A stretch of 64,000 nt of DNA. It comes from JAHKLT01 sp046197865 (GTDB taxonomy: Archaea > Methanobacteriota > Methanobacteria > Methanobacteriales > Methanobacteriaceae). The first letter of the stretch is position 1. Every line of letters begins with the position of its first letter. The notes under the pieces were generated by a model. The model saw only the letters and a list, made by a program, of their open reading frames with translations, was not told where the DNA came from and made no database searches. The stretch lies in assembly GCF_046197865.1 (NCBI RefSeq), contig NZ_CP166990.1, positions 434,001 to 498,000 of the forward strand, given 5' to 3'. Below, piece by piece: positions 9,098 through 18,349 of the stretch. Made by a program: the position numbers and the translations under genes.

Positions 9098-9559
9098 ATG
9101 AAAATTGAAGATAAAATAATTCCTGATCAGAAATTAGCTATTACTAAAAATAAAAGACCTATTGTTGATGTTGAACTTGTTATTGCACAATTAATGGGAT
9201 GGGTTGAATCAGAAGAAGTAGAAACAATTGGCTCTCCTTTTATTATATTTTATTCTCCTAGATTTTCATATGATCCTGAAGATGTTGTTTTTGATATAGG
9301 TATTCCTATAAATGGAGATCCTGAAGGAACTGATATAATCGAAATTGTTGATTTAATAGAACATAATGTTTTATCTGCTACTCATAAGGGGTCTTATGAT
9401 AATATTAAAGAAACTTATGAAAAGATGGTTGATGAGGCAGAAAAAAATAACTTTGATATTATTGGTTCTCCAAAAGAAGTGTTAATTAAAAGTAAAATTG
9501 ATGTCGATGATGACAATGAACTTATTACTGAAATTCAACTACCAATTATTAAAATGTAG
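9098..9559 (+). CDS. GyrI-like small-molecule-binding domain protein
   Basis: A 153-residue stand-alone effector-binding protein of the GyrI/AraC-effector (SOUL-like) fold. Evidence is the pattern of a beta strand with FIIFYSPRF, then FDIGIPINGDPEG, the conserved THKGSYDNIKETYEKM segment and the final EIQLPI strand. These proteins bind hydrophobic or cationic small molecules; no enzymatic site or DNA-binding domain is present here. ATG 9098 has GGTG seven to eight bases upstream. It is followed after five bases by a small acidic protein gene on the same strand. Confidence 0.82.
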   Translation: MKIEDKIIPDQKLAITKNKRPIVDVELVIAQLMGWVESEEVETIGSPFIIFYSPRFSYDPEDVVFDIGIPINGDPEGTDIIEIVDLIEHNVLSATHKGSYDNIKETYEKMVDEAEKNNFDIIGSPKEVLIKSKIDVDDDNELITEIQLPIIKM

Positions 9560-9564
9560 ATATA

Positions 9565-9822
9565 ATGACTAAAAAAGATAAAAAAGACTTAAATCCAGAT
9601 GATATTAATAATATGATCGATGATTTAAGTCATGATACTTATAAAAATATTTCTAAAGCAGAACATTCTATTGATGATGAGGTGGAAAAATTAGAAAAAG
9701 ATTCTGATAGATTTATTGATATGGAATTAGATGATATTGATTTAAAAGAAAAAGTTTTATCTAAATCATTTAAACTAAATGAAAGTTCAAAAGATTTAAA
9801 AAAGAAATTAGATGAAATTTAA
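9565..9822 (+). CDS. Small acidic, helical protein of unknown function
   Basis: An 85-residue protein with no recognised family. It is extremely charged (many Asp, Glu and Lys) and lacks Cys, Trp and any membrane segment, so it is predicted to be helical, probably coiled-coil, from about residue 30 to the end. No good ribosome-binding site precedes ATG 9565; it lies five bases after the GyrI-like gene and is probably translated by coupling. Its stop overlaps the end of the convergent pscS gene by four bases. Confidence 0.72.
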   Translation: MTKKDKKDLNPDDINNMIDDLSHDTYKNISKAEHSIDDEVEKLEKDSDRFIDMELDDIDLKEKVLSKSFKLNESSKDLKKKLDEI

Positions 9823-10952
9823 GATAATTTCTCAACTATTTCTTTAAATGAATCTATAACATAGTTTCTTTGATCTGTAGTCATTCCATATGTACTACAT
9901 TTAAACCATTCTGTTTGACCTCTTTTAATTCCAGTAATTTTCCTATTTTTTAATTCTTCATATAAATAAAAACCTTTTCTAGAATGTTTTTGACCAATTT
10001 CATATAATCTAGGTGTATCAAATCTTACTAAATCATGATTTGTGGGATTTATACCAATTTGAGTAATCCCATCAATTGATTCAAGTTCTTTTACAAATCT
10101 TCTACTTTCTTTTACTTCTTTATCCCAATTAGCTACTCTTTCTTTAACATAAGGTAATGATGCCATTAAAGTAACAATTGGAGCCCCTCTACTTGTACAT
10201 CCAAGCATTTCAATTTCTTTTTTAGGAAATTTAGGAGATTTTTTAAGCATAGAATCTTCCCATTCTTCTTTCATTCCTAATATTCCTATAGGACCTGATG
10301 CAGCCATACTTTTATGCCCACTTCCAACAACAAAATCTAAATCCCATTCATTAGCTTTTATTGGAAGTCGTCCCATTGAATATGCACAATTTAAAACAGA
10401 TGCAACTCCTAAATTCTTACAAATTTTTCCAAATTCTTTTGCATCAGTAAGATTACCATAATCTCCATCAACATGTGTTAAAAGAGCTAATTTTATTTCC
10501 CCTACCTCATCAATAGCTTCTTCAAGAGTTTTTCTATATTGTTCCATTGTAATTTTATTTTCACTATCATCTGTAGAAGGTACTTCAATTATGTTAACTC
10601 CAGACCTTTCACATGCAAGATAAGTTGTATAATGTGCGTTTGAATCAATAACAACAGTATCACCAGGCTCACATACCTTATTTATTACAGCATATTTTCC
10701 TTCACGAGCACCATGAACTGTTCTAACAACATCTGACTCGATAAATTCAGCTAAATCATCTAAAAAGCTATTTATTGGAGGTTTACTTATATGATCTAAT
10801 CTTCCTGCACAATAATCACAAACACTATACCCATCTCCAAAATCATATAATGCTTCTCTTGTCTTTTCTGGTAAGATTCCTCCTCTTTGTAAAGGATTTA
10901 AATTTAAATATTCTCTTTCTGCATCTCTTGTTAAGTTGTATTCACATTCCAT
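9819..10952 (-). CDS. pscS: O-phosphoseryl-tRNA:Cys-tRNA synthase (SepCysS)
   Basis: PLP enzyme that converts Sep-tRNA(Cys) to Cys-tRNA(Cys), the indirect cysteine pathway of methanogens, partner of SepRS (not in this window). Landmarks are LNLNPLQRGGILPE at the N-terminus, a cysteine pair YSVCDYCAGRLD, the THVDGDYGN segment for PLP contact, and GSGHKSMAASGPIG with the Schiff-base lysine. The length of about 377 residues fits. The start is put at ATG 10952 behind GGATG; in-frame ATGs at 10961 and 10958 overlap the tldE stop and are alternatives. It is translationally close-coupled to tldE. Confidence 0.96.
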   Translation of the reverse strand: MECEYNLTRDAEREYLNLNPLQRGGILPEKTREALYDFGDGYSVCDYCAGRLDHISKPPINSFLDDLAEFIESDVVRTVHGAREGKYAVINKVCEPGDTVVIDSNAHYTTYLACERSGVNIIEVPSTDDSENKITMEQYRKTLEEAIDEVGEIKLALLTHVDGDYGNLTDAKEFGKICKNLGVASVLNCAYSMGRLPIKANEWDLDFVVGSGHKSMAASGPIGILGMKEEWEDSMLKKSPKFPKKEIEMLGCTSRGAPIVTLMASLPYVKERVANWDKEVKESRRFVKELESIDGITQIGINPTNHDLVRFDTPRLYEIGQKHSRKGFYLYEELKNRKITGIKRGQTEWFKCSTYGMTTDQRNYVIDSFKEIVEKLS

Positions 10953-10957
10953 TTTCA

Positions 10958-12262
10958 TCATCCAACAACATTTAAATTATTAATAATTATTTTAGGTATT
11001 ATAAATGGTCCAAATTGTTTAGTTTCTGATTTTAATTTTCTACAATCATTTAAAATTTCAAAAATATTTCCAGAAATCATAGCCTTCTTAACAGACTTTG
11101 TAATTTCACCATTTTCAATTAAAAATGCATTATTTGCTTCAACTGAAAAATCACCTGAAATCGGATTAGCAGTATGAGCTCCAAGTACATCAGTAGCTAT
11201 AAAACCATCTTTAATTTCATCTAAACTTTCTTCTTTTTTAAAGTTAAATGTAATATTTGAAGGTGATATTTGAGGTATTGAACTATAAGAACCTCTATAA
11301 CCATTTGAAGTACTTTCCACACCTTCTTTATTACTTGAATAATTATCATAAATATAGCTTTTTAAAATACCATCTTCAACAAGTGCTGTTTTTTTAGATA
11401 TTGTTCCCTCACCATCACATTTACAAGATAAAAGACCCTTTTCTAATGTTGAATCATTAGTTATAGAAACATTATTATCTATAATCTTCTTATCTATTTT
11501 GTCTTTTAAAATAGATCTTCCTCTTTGAACATTATCTGCAGAAAATGCACTTATAAATGTGGATAATAATCCTGCTGCAGCATGATAATCAAAAACAACT
11601 TCTCTTTTTTTTGTTTCTATGTTTTCTCCACCAATTGATTTACGAGCTATATCACAAACATTTTTTGTTAAAGTTTCTCCATTTAAATCAAAAAATCTTG
11701 ATGATTCATAATCATATGCTGATGATAATTCTTCTCCTTTTCTAGCATTTACTGCAATACTTGTAGAAAACCAAGTTCCTTTATCATAAATAGAAATATC
11801 ATTTGAATTAATTATTAATGACTTTTTAGATGTTTTAGAAAAATTACCTGATGTTACCTCACATTTTTCTTCTTCTGCAATGTTTAACATTGATTTTAAA
11901 AAGTCTACACAATCTTCAATAGCTAAATCTTTATTTTTATTATCATAAAGTTTTTTTACTTCTTTTTCTTTTTCTATATTAGAAAATCCAAAATTTTCAT
12001 CTTTTTCATTTAATTTACTATTTAAAAAAGCTTGTTTTGCAGTATGTGGGATTTGTTCTATATTAGATGTAAATGCAAAACCTATTTTATCATCGTTTAA
12101 AATTCTAATTCCCACTCCAAAATTATCTTCTTCTTTTGCAAAGTTTAAATCAGTTTTTTGAGAATCTAGCTCAAAATTTTCAGCCTTTTCAACATATATT
12201 TCATAATTATCACAATGTTTTAATACTTCTTTTTTAGCCTTATCAGATATTTCATATAACAT
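10958..12262 (-). CDS. TldD/PmbA-family protease subunit (TldE-like)
   Basis: A 434-residue member of the TldD/PmbA family, the half of the heterodimeric metalloprotease usually called PmbA or TldE. Landmarks are the N-terminal two-layer domain (EIYVEKAENFELDSQK and FGVGIRILNDDKIGFAF) and the C-terminal beta-barrel with ISGDFSVEANNAFLIENGEI. The metal-binding HExxxH of TldD is not visible, which fits the non-catalytic partner. No TldD is in the window. ATG 12262 has GGGAGG upstream. It lies 12 bases after pgp and directly before pscS, in a four-gene minus-strand set starting with hypD. Confidence 0.9.
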   Translation of the reverse strand: MLYEISDKAKKEVLKHCDNYEIYVEKAENFELDSQKTDLNFAKEEDNFGVGIRILNDDKIGFAFTSNIEQIPHTAKQAFLNSKLNEKDENFGFSNIEKEKEVKKLYDNKNKDLAIEDCVDFLKSMLNIAEEEKCEVTSGNFSKTSKKSLIINSNDISIYDKGTWFSTSIAVNARKGEELSSAYDYESSRFFDLNGETLTKNVCDIARKSIGGENIETKKREVVFDYHAAAGLLSTFISAFSADNVQRGRSILKDKIDKKIIDNNVSITNDSTLEKGLLSCKCDGEGTISKKTALVEDGILKSYIYDNYSSNKEGVESTSNGYRGSYSSIPQISPSNITFNFKKEESLDEIKDGFIATDVLGAHTANPISGDFSVEANNAFLIENGEITKSVKKAMISGNIFEILNDCRKLKSETKQFGPFIIPKIIINNLNVVG

Positions 12263-12274
12263 TTTATTCCTCCC

Positions 12275-12982
12275 TTATTTATCAAGTACAAATTTATCAA
12301 TAGCTTCTTTAACTCCATCACCAAAATTCTTTTGACAGACATAATCACTAATACTTTTAAGTTTTTCCTCACTATTTCCAACAGCTACCTTCAAACCAGC
12401 TACTGCAAGAAACTCTTCGTCATTTTCACTATCTCCAATAGCTAAAACCTCAGACATTTTAATATCATTATTTTTACAAAGTATTTCAAGTGAAGATCCT
12501 TTATTAATATTTTTATTAGTAATATGGAGTGCAAAACCACTATCATAAATATTTATTTTATCTAAATATTTGAAATCTTTAAGAGCATTTATTAAAGTCT
12601 CTTTTTCAATTGTTTTATAATATACAATTTCAGTTAATCTATAATCATTATCATTAGAATATTTTACAGTATTAGGTATCTTTTCTTGAATATGTTGATC
12701 TGCTAAATCAATATATTTTCTATTTCCAAGTGTTACAACTTCATTGTTGTTTTCACCTTCTTGAAAGATTACTCCTCCATTTTCTGCTACAAGTCCTCCA
12801 CTACAGCCTATTAAAACTGATGTTGCATATGCATAATTTACAACATTTCCAGTTACTATTGTTACAGGAATATTTTCACTTTCACATGCTCTTAGTGCTT
12901 CAAGAGCAGAAATACAAATCTTACGACTATAATCTGTAATTGTACCATCGACATCTACAGCAACAGCTTTTATTTTACTCAT
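12275..12982 (-). CDS. Phosphoglycolate phosphatase, archaeal HAD type
   Basis: A 235-residue HAD-superfamily phosphatase of the archaeal phosphoglycolate phosphatase type (TA0175-like, Cof-type cap). HAD motif I is AVDVDGTITD near residues 8-17 with both aspartates, motif II is VTIVTGN, and motif IV is LAIGDSENDEEFL. The capping domain lies between residues about 80 and 160. Expected to remove 2-phosphoglycolate or act more broadly on small phosphoesters. GGTG precedes ATG 12982 by seven bases. It lies eight bases after hypD in the same direction. Confidence 0.9.
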   Translation of the reverse strand: MSKIKAVAVDVDGTITDYSRKICISALEALRACESENIPVTIVTGNVVNYAYATSVLIGCSGGLVAENGGVIFQEGENNNEVVTLGNRKYIDLADQHIQEKIPNTVKYSNDNDYRLTEIVYYKTIEKETLINALKDFKYLDKINIYDSGFALHITNKNINKGSSLEILCKNNDIKMSEVLAIGDSENDEEFLAVAGLKVAVGNSEEKLKSISDYVCQKNFGDGVKEAIDKFVLDK

Positions 12983-12990
12983 TAAAACAC

Positions 12991-14034
12991 CTATGCAGAA
13001 TATCTATGGGCTATATTACATGTACCTTCTTTACTAACCATACATGCACCTATAGGATGTAAAGGATTACACTCTTTTCTAAATAACTTACAATCTTCAG
13101 GTCTAGCCATTCCTCTTAAAATTGGTCCACAAATACAACCTTTTGGAGCTTCTTTAACATCTTTAACTTCAATATCAAATTTTTCTCTAGCATTCCATTG
13201 GTCAAATTCCTTTTTAAACTCTAATACAGAGTTTGGAATTTTTGGAAAACCTCTCCATTCTCTACTTGTAACATCAAAAACTTCATTAATAGCTTCTTGA
13301 GCTAGAATATTTCCCTCTTCTTTAACTGCTCTATTATATTCATTTTCTATTTTAGGAGTTCCTTGTTTAACTTGTCTTAAAATCATATAAATTGACATTA
13401 AAATGTCTAAAGGATTAAATCCAGCTACAGATTGAGGAATACCATATTCAGTTGAGAAATATTCAAATGGTTTAGTTCCAATAATTGTACAAACATGTCC
13501 TGGTTCAATTAAAGCATCTAAATTCGTTTCACCTGAATTGATTAAAAAATCAATAGCTGGGGGGATTATTCTGTGACATGATAACATTGAAAAGTTTTCT
13601 GGAGGTTCAGATAATATTTCAGAAGCAGTAGTTGGAGCAGTTGTTTCAAACCCAGCACCAATAAAGACAACTTCATTATTTTCCTTCTCAGCTATTTCTA
13701 CAGCTTTATTAATTCCATATACTACTCTAACATCTGCACCTTCTGCTTTTGCTTCAGCTAATGAGCTGTTAGAACCTGGAACTCTTAACATATCTCCAAA
13801 TGTTGTTACTGTAACTCCTTTATCTAATAATTCAAGAGATTCATCAATTTCTCTTGATGGAACACAACAAACTGGACATCCTGGTCCTGCAACCACTTCA
13901 ATTTCTTTTGGAAGTAAAGTTCTAAGTCCGTTTTCCATAATAGTATGTTCATGAGAACCACATACATGCATAATTTTAATAGGGGTAGCTATTTTGTTTA
14001 TTCTTTTAATAAGCTCTTTAGACATGTTTTTCAT
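12991..14034 (-). CDS. hypD: Hydrogenase maturation factor HypD
   Basis: A 347-residue HypD, the Fe-S scaffold that with HypC, HypE and HypF assembles the Fe(CN)2CO group of [NiFe] hydrogenases. Landmarks are MHVCGSHEHTIM with the catalytic cysteine, GPGCPVCCVPSREID, IGAGFETTAPTTA, and the C-terminal four-cysteine cluster region with CICGPILRGMARPEDC and ACMVSKEGTC. All expected cysteines are present. The start ATG 14034 has GGTG six bases upstream. It is the first gene of the minus-strand set hypD-pgp-tldE-pscS; the 165-base spacer to the divergent nonulosonate gene holds both promoters. Confidence 0.97.
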   Translation of the reverse strand: MKNMSKELIKRINKIATPIKIMHVCGSHEHTIMENGLRTLLPKEIEVVAGPGCPVCCVPSREIDESLELLDKGVTVTTFGDMLRVPGSNSSLAEAKAEGADVRVVYGINKAVEIAEKENNEVVFIGAGFETTAPTTASEILSEPPENFSMLSCHRIIPPAIDFLINSGETNLDALIEPGHVCTIIGTKPFEYFSTEYGIPQSVAGFNPLDILMSIYMILRQVKQGTPKIENEYNRAVKEEGNILAQEAINEVFDVTSREWRGFPKIPNSVLEFKKEFDQWNAREKFDIEVKDVKEAPKGCICGPILRGMARPEDCKLFRKECNPLHPIGACMVSKEGTCNIAHRYSA

Positions 14035-14199
14035 TATTGCACCATATATAATAATTTAGTTTATTATAGATTTGTACTTTCTTTATTATAGCTTTAATTA
14101 TTTTTATTAAGATAAGTTAATATGTTAAAAAAACATATTTAAAAATAATTCATAAATTTATTCTTATTTACTTATTAATTAATTTAAAAGGAGATTTTC

Positions 14200-15873
14200 A
14201 TGTTTGAAAACAGTAAAATTTTAATTGTTATTCCTGCTCGTGGAGGCTCAAAAGGAATTCCTAGCAAAAACACAAGAATTTTAGGTGATAAACCTTTAAT
14301 CTCTTATTCAATTGGAATAGCTAATGCTTCTAAATATGTAGATGATGTTGTTGTATCAACTGATGATGATGAAATTAAATTTATAGCTGAAAAATTCGGA
14401 GCTCATGTTATTAAGCGTTCTGCAGAACTTGCAGAAGATGATGTTCCATTAGATCCTGTAATTTATGATGCTCTTTTACAAAAAGAAAAAATGGTTTTTG
14501 ATGAATATGATATTGTTATTACAGTTCAACCTACTTCACCTCTTTTAAAAACATCGACACTTGACCAAGCTATTGAAAAATTTGCTTCATTTGAAGTAGA
14601 TTCTGTTATTAGTGTTGTTGATGATAGACATTTAAGTTGGGGATATGATGAAGATAGTCATAGATATTATCCTTTATATAGACAAAGACTTAATAGACAA
14701 TTTTTACCTAAACATTACAGGGAAACTGGAAGTATTTTAGCTACTAGACGTTCTTTTATGAGTGAAAATTCAAGATTAGGTAATAATATTGAATTAATCG
14801 AGCTTTCTCCTGAAGAAAGTGTTGATATTGATAATTTTGAAGACTGGTGGGTAGCTGAAAAATATTTAACTAAAAAAAGAGTTGTTTTTAAAGTAGATGC
14901 TTTTAATAAAATTGGAACTGGTCATATTTATAGATGTATTTCAATAGCTTCTAAATTAATGAGTCATGATTTTTTATTTGTTTTAAACAAGAAACACAAT
15001 TTAGGAATCGAATTAATTGAAAAATATAATTTCCCTTATGTTTTACATGGAAATGATAAGGATTTACATAAAAAAATAGATAATTATAATCCTCATATGG
15101 TTATAAATGATATTTTAAATACTTCTTTAGATTATGTTGAAACTTTGAAAAGTAAGGGCTACTTTGTTGTTAATTTTGAAGATTTAGGTGAAGGAGCAAA
15201 AGCTGCTGATTTGGTTTTTGATGCATTATATGAACATGATGAAAAGGATAAAAATATCTACAGAGGTTCAATGTTTTATCTTTTAAAAGAAGAATTCTTT
15301 TTCCAAAAACCAAAAGTTGTTACAGAAGATGTTAAAAATGTATTATTAACATTTGGTGGAACTGATCCCAACAATTTAACAGAAAAAACGTTAGATGCTC
15401 TTATAGCTACAGGTTTCTCAAAACAAATTAATGTAATTTTAGGAATAGGATATCCTGATAAAAAAGGCATTCAAGAAAAATACAAACCTTATATGAATGT
15501 AACTATTTATGAAAATGTTAAAAATATTAGTGATTATATGGTTTCTGCTGATATAATATTTACATCTGCTGGTAGAACAATGTATGAAGTATGTTCATTA
15601 GGAGTACCATGTATTTGTTTATGTCAAAATGAAAGAGAATTAACTCATACATTTGGAAATCCTGCAAATGGATTTATAAACATGGGATTAGGAAGTGATG
15701 TATCTCAAGATGACATTATTAATCAATTTAATGCATTAGCTGAAAATTTTGAACTTAGGCAAGATATGAATAGGCGTATGCAATCAATTGATTTAAAATA
15801 TGGTTTTGATAATATGTGGTCAATTGTAAAACCTACATTTAGAAATTTCAGATTAAGAAACAGATTTAAGTGA
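14200..15873 (+). CDS. CMP-nonulosonic acid synthetase fused to PseG-like UDP-sugar hydrolase
   Basis: A 557-residue two-domain protein. Residues 1 to about 225 are an acylneuraminate cytidylyltransferase (NeuA/PseF/LegF), with the CTP loop IPARGGSKGIPSKNTR and TVQPTSPLLKT. Residues about 230-550 match PseG/SpsG, a GT-B-fold hydrolase, with the motif GTGHIYRC containing the catalytic-type histidine and FTSAGRTMYEVCSLGVP near the C-terminus. PseG-type hydrolases release the trideoxy hexose that NeuB-type synthases condense with PEP, so the fusion joins steps before and after NeuB. AAGGAG precedes ATG 14200. neuB follows after four bases. The sugar (pseudaminic, legionaminic or a relative) cannot be fixed from sequence. 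Confidence 0.92.
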   Translation: MFENSKILIVIPARGGSKGIPSKNTRILGDKPLISYSIGIANASKYVDDVVVSTDDDEIKFIAEKFGAHVIKRSAELAEDDVPLDPVIYDALLQKEKMVFDEYDIVITVQPTSPLLKTSTLDQAIEKFASFEVDSVISVVDDRHLSWGYDEDSHRYYPLYRQRLNRQFLPKHYRETGSILATRRSFMSENSRLGNNIELIELSPEESVDIDNFEDWWVAEKYLTKKRVVFKVDAFNKIGTGHIYRCISIASKLMSHDFLFVLNKKHNLGIELIEKYNFPYVLHGNDKDLHKKIDNYNPHMVINDILNTSLDYVETLKSKGYFVVNFEDLGEGAKAADLVFDALYEHDEKDKNIYRGSMFYLLKEEFFFQKPKVVTEDVKNVLLTFGGTDPNNLTEKTLDALIATGFSKQINVILGIGYPDKKGIQEKYKPYMNVTIYENVKNISDYMVSADIIFTSAGRTMYEVCSLGVPCICLCQNERELTHTFGNPANGFINMGLGSDVSQDDIINQFNALAENFELRQDMNRRMQSIDLKYGFDNMWSIVKPTFRNFRLRNRFK

Positions 15874-15877
15874 TTCA

Positions 15878-16930
15878 ATGCGAATTTTCAATAAAAAACC
15901 TTTTTTAATAGCTGAAATTGGTGTTAATTATTATGATATAGCTATTAAAGAAGATTTATCTCCATTTGATGCAGCTAAATTAATGATTAAAGAAGCTCAA
16001 AAAGTTGGAATTGATGCAGTTAAATTTCAATCATATAAAGCAGAAACATTGGCTTCTAAAAATTCACCTGCTTATTGGGATTTAGAAGAAGAATCAACTA
16101 CATCTCAATATGAATTATTTAAGAAGTTTGATAGTTTTTCATATGATGATTATAAAGCATTAGCTAGCTATTGTAATGAATTAGGCATAGTATTTTTATC
16201 TACTCCGTTTGATTATGAGTCTATTGATTATTTAAATGAACTTATGGATTATTATAAGATTTCATCATCTGATTTAACCAATATTCCTTTTATTGAAAAG
16301 ATTGCTACAAAAGATAAACCAATTTTATTATCTACTGGTGCATCAACATTAAAAGAAATAAAATTAGCTGTTGATACAATTGAAAATATTAGTAATTGTA
16401 AAATTGGACTATTACATTGCGTTTTATCATATCCAACAAGTTATGAGGATGCAAACTTACTTATGATTAAAGATTTAAAAGAAAATTTTCCTCAGTGTGA
16501 TATAGGTTATTCAGATCATACAAAACCTGACGATGAAATGTTAGTATTATCTACTGCTTATTTATATGGAGCTAATATTATTGAAAAACATTTTACATTA
16601 GATAAATCTTTAAAAGGTAATGATCATTATCATGCAATGGATCCAGAAGATGTATTAAAGTTTAATAAAAATATTGAATTTTTAAATAAGATTAATGGCC
16701 TAAAAAATAAACAACCAATAATTGCTGAGGCAAAATCACGCAAAGAAGCTCGTAGATCTATTGTAGCTATTCGTGATATTGATGAAGGAGAGGTCATTTC
16801 TAAAGATATGTTAATTTTTAAAAGGCCTGGAACTGGAATATCTCCAAGTAATTTAAATGATGTAATAGATAAAATAGCTAAAAGGAAAATTGAAGAAGAT
16901 GAGCTATTAAATTTTGAAATGTTTAATTAA
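15878..16930 (+). CDS. neuB: Nonulosonic acid (sialic/pseudaminic acid) synthase, NeuB family
   Basis: A 350-residue PEP-dependent synthase that condenses a hexosamine derivative with PEP to make a nine-carbon acidic sugar. The TIM-barrel begins FLIAEIGVNYYD and contains KFQSYKAETLAS, STGASTLKEI and IEKHFTLDKSLKG. The C-terminal SAF/antifreeze-like domain starts around residue 285 (SRRSIVAIRDIDEGEVI-like) and ends near RPGTGISPSNLNDV. GTGATT lies just before ATG 15878. It follows the cytidylyltransferase-PseG fusion and precedes a glycosyltransferase and a flippase, which together make a surface glycan operon. Confidence 0.93.
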   Translation: MRIFNKKPFLIAEIGVNYYDIAIKEDLSPFDAAKLMIKEAQKVGIDAVKFQSYKAETLASKNSPAYWDLEEESTTSQYELFKKFDSFSYDDYKALASYCNELGIVFLSTPFDYESIDYLNELMDYYKISSSDLTNIPFIEKIATKDKPILLSTGASTLKEIKLAVDTIENISNCKIGLLHCVLSYPTSYEDANLLMIKDLKENFPQCDIGYSDHTKPDDEMLVLSTAYLYGANIIEKHFTLDKSLKGNDHYHAMDPEDVLKFNKNIEFLNKINGLKNKQPIIAEAKSRKEARRSIVAIRDIDEGEVISKDMLIFKRPGTGISPSNLNDVIDKIAKRKIEEDELLNFEMFN

Positions 16931-16948
16931 TTATTTTTTTTAGATAAT

Positions 16949-18349
16949 ATGACTAGTGTTAAGGATTTAACAGATGTTTTTTTTAAACTTGAAGATAAGT
17001 ATGATTTAAATCATATGGAAATTCAAGATGTCTATCCTTGGCAACTAATAAGAATGTATTTATATTATAAAATAGCTAATGAATTAAAGATATTTGGAAT
17101 GGCTCAACAATCATCTTTAAGCTTATTTGATAAGTTTAAGTCATTTATTCCATTTATTAAAAACAGTATTTTAAAAAATCCTTTTAGTGGTTCTAAATCA
17201 GATATTTTAATTTTTGATCATCCTCGTAAAACACTATTTAAAGAAATGTATCAAGATATCTATAGTTATTTTCTAGTTGATTATTTAATGGATGAAAAGA
17301 TTTCATTTGAAGTTTTAGAATCTCCTTATTTTAATAAACATTTTACTAAGAAGGAAGATTATATAAAATACACTGATAGGATATTACTTAGTTCTTATTT
17401 TTATAAAAAAATTAATAAAGTTAATTTTACATTAGAAGAATTGGATAAAATTAATTTAATCAAAAATGAGCTATTTAATGAATTTAATTTAGAAATTGAT
17501 TTAAAAACCATTATGGAAAATCATATTTTAAACTTTAAACATGATTATAAAGAGTTTTATAAATTACTTAAAAGTAAAAATCCTAAAAAAATATTTGTTG
17601 TTGTATCTTATGAAAATCAAGCTATTGTTAAAGCTGCAAAAGATTTAAAAATTGAAGTAATTGAACTTCAACATGGAACAATTAGTAAATATCATTTAGG
17701 TTATAGCTATCCAAATGATGAGACAATTGAATATTTCCCAGATAAAATATTAACATTTGGTGATTATTGGAAATCTTCAAGTTATTATCCAATTGATGCA
17801 GAAAACTTAATTTCTATTGGTTTTCCATACTTTGATGAAAATTCTAAACATTATCCTAATCATAATGAAAATTCTAAAAAGATTTTGTTTATATCTCAAG
17901 GAGTTATTGGTAAATATTTATCTGAATTTGTATATGAAGTAGCAGTTAACTTACCTGATTATGAGATAATCTATAAACTACATCCTGGGGAATATGGAAC
18001 TTGGAAAGATAATTATGAGTCTTTAGTTAAAGCATGTGAGTTAGATAACTTTAAAGTTATTGATAATAGTGATGTGTCATTATATGGTTTATTTGCAAAA
18101 TCAGCTTATCAAGTAGGAGTCTTTTCAACTGCAATTTATGAAGGTTTATCATATAATTGTAAAACATTTGTTTTGGATTTACCTGGTGTTGAATATTTAG
18201 ATGATTTAGTTCATGATGACTATGTTTTAAAAATCAATTCTGTAGATGATTTAGTTCATGATATTAATTTATTTAAACCTAAAGAATATAGTAAAAATTT
18301 CTTTTTTAAAAAGTATGATAAAAATGAGCTTAAAAAGGTGATTAAATGA
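16949..18349 (+). CDS. Putative GT-B surface-carbohydrate glycosyltransferase
   Basis: A 466-residue soluble protein. The C-terminal half resembles GT-B enzymes of surface polysaccharide assembly (sialyltransferase- or CDP-glycerol-transferase-like): VIELQHGTISKYHLGY near residue 240, IIYKLHPGEYGTW near 335, and the terminal FSTAIYEGLSYNCKTFVLD motif. The N-terminal half has no feature I can name. There is no good ribosome-binding site before ATG 16949. It lies 18 bases after neuB, and its stop overlaps the flippase start (ATGA), so a nonulosonate transferase is a plausible role, inferred from context only. Confidence 0.75.
   Translation: MTSVKDLTDVFFKLEDKYDLNHMEIQDVYPWQLIRMYLYYKIANELKIFGMAQQSSLSLFDKFKSFIPFIKNSILKNPFSGSKSDILIFDHPRKTLFKEMYQDIYSYFLVDYLMDEKISFEVLESPYFNKHFTKKEDYIKYTDRILLSSYFYKKINKVNFTLEELDKINLIKNELFNEFNLEIDLKTIMENHILNFKHDYKEFYKLLKSKNPKKIFVVVSYENQAIVKAAKDLKIEVIELQHGTISKYHLGYSYPNDETIEYFPDKILTFGDYWKSSSYYPIDAENLISIGFPYFDENSKHYPNHNENSKKILFISQGVIGKYLSEFVYEVAVNLPDYEIIYKLHPGEYGTWKDNYESLVKACELDNFKVIDNSDVSLYGLFAKSAYQVGVFSTAIYEGLSYNCKTFVLDLPGVEYLDDLVHDDYVLKINSVDDLVHDINLFKPKEYSKNFFFKKYDKNELKKVIK

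Noticed and set aside
10775..12939. Plus-strand ORFs of 60-70 residues opposite pscS, tldE and pgp
   Set aside because: They are Leu/His/Gln-rich shadows of the real minus-strand genes, without ribosome-binding sites or protein-like composition.
14200..15873. Frame shift joining two separate genes (neuA and pseG)
   Set aside because: The frame is continuous through the junction near residue 228 with no internal stop or ribosome-binding site, so a true fusion is the better reading.
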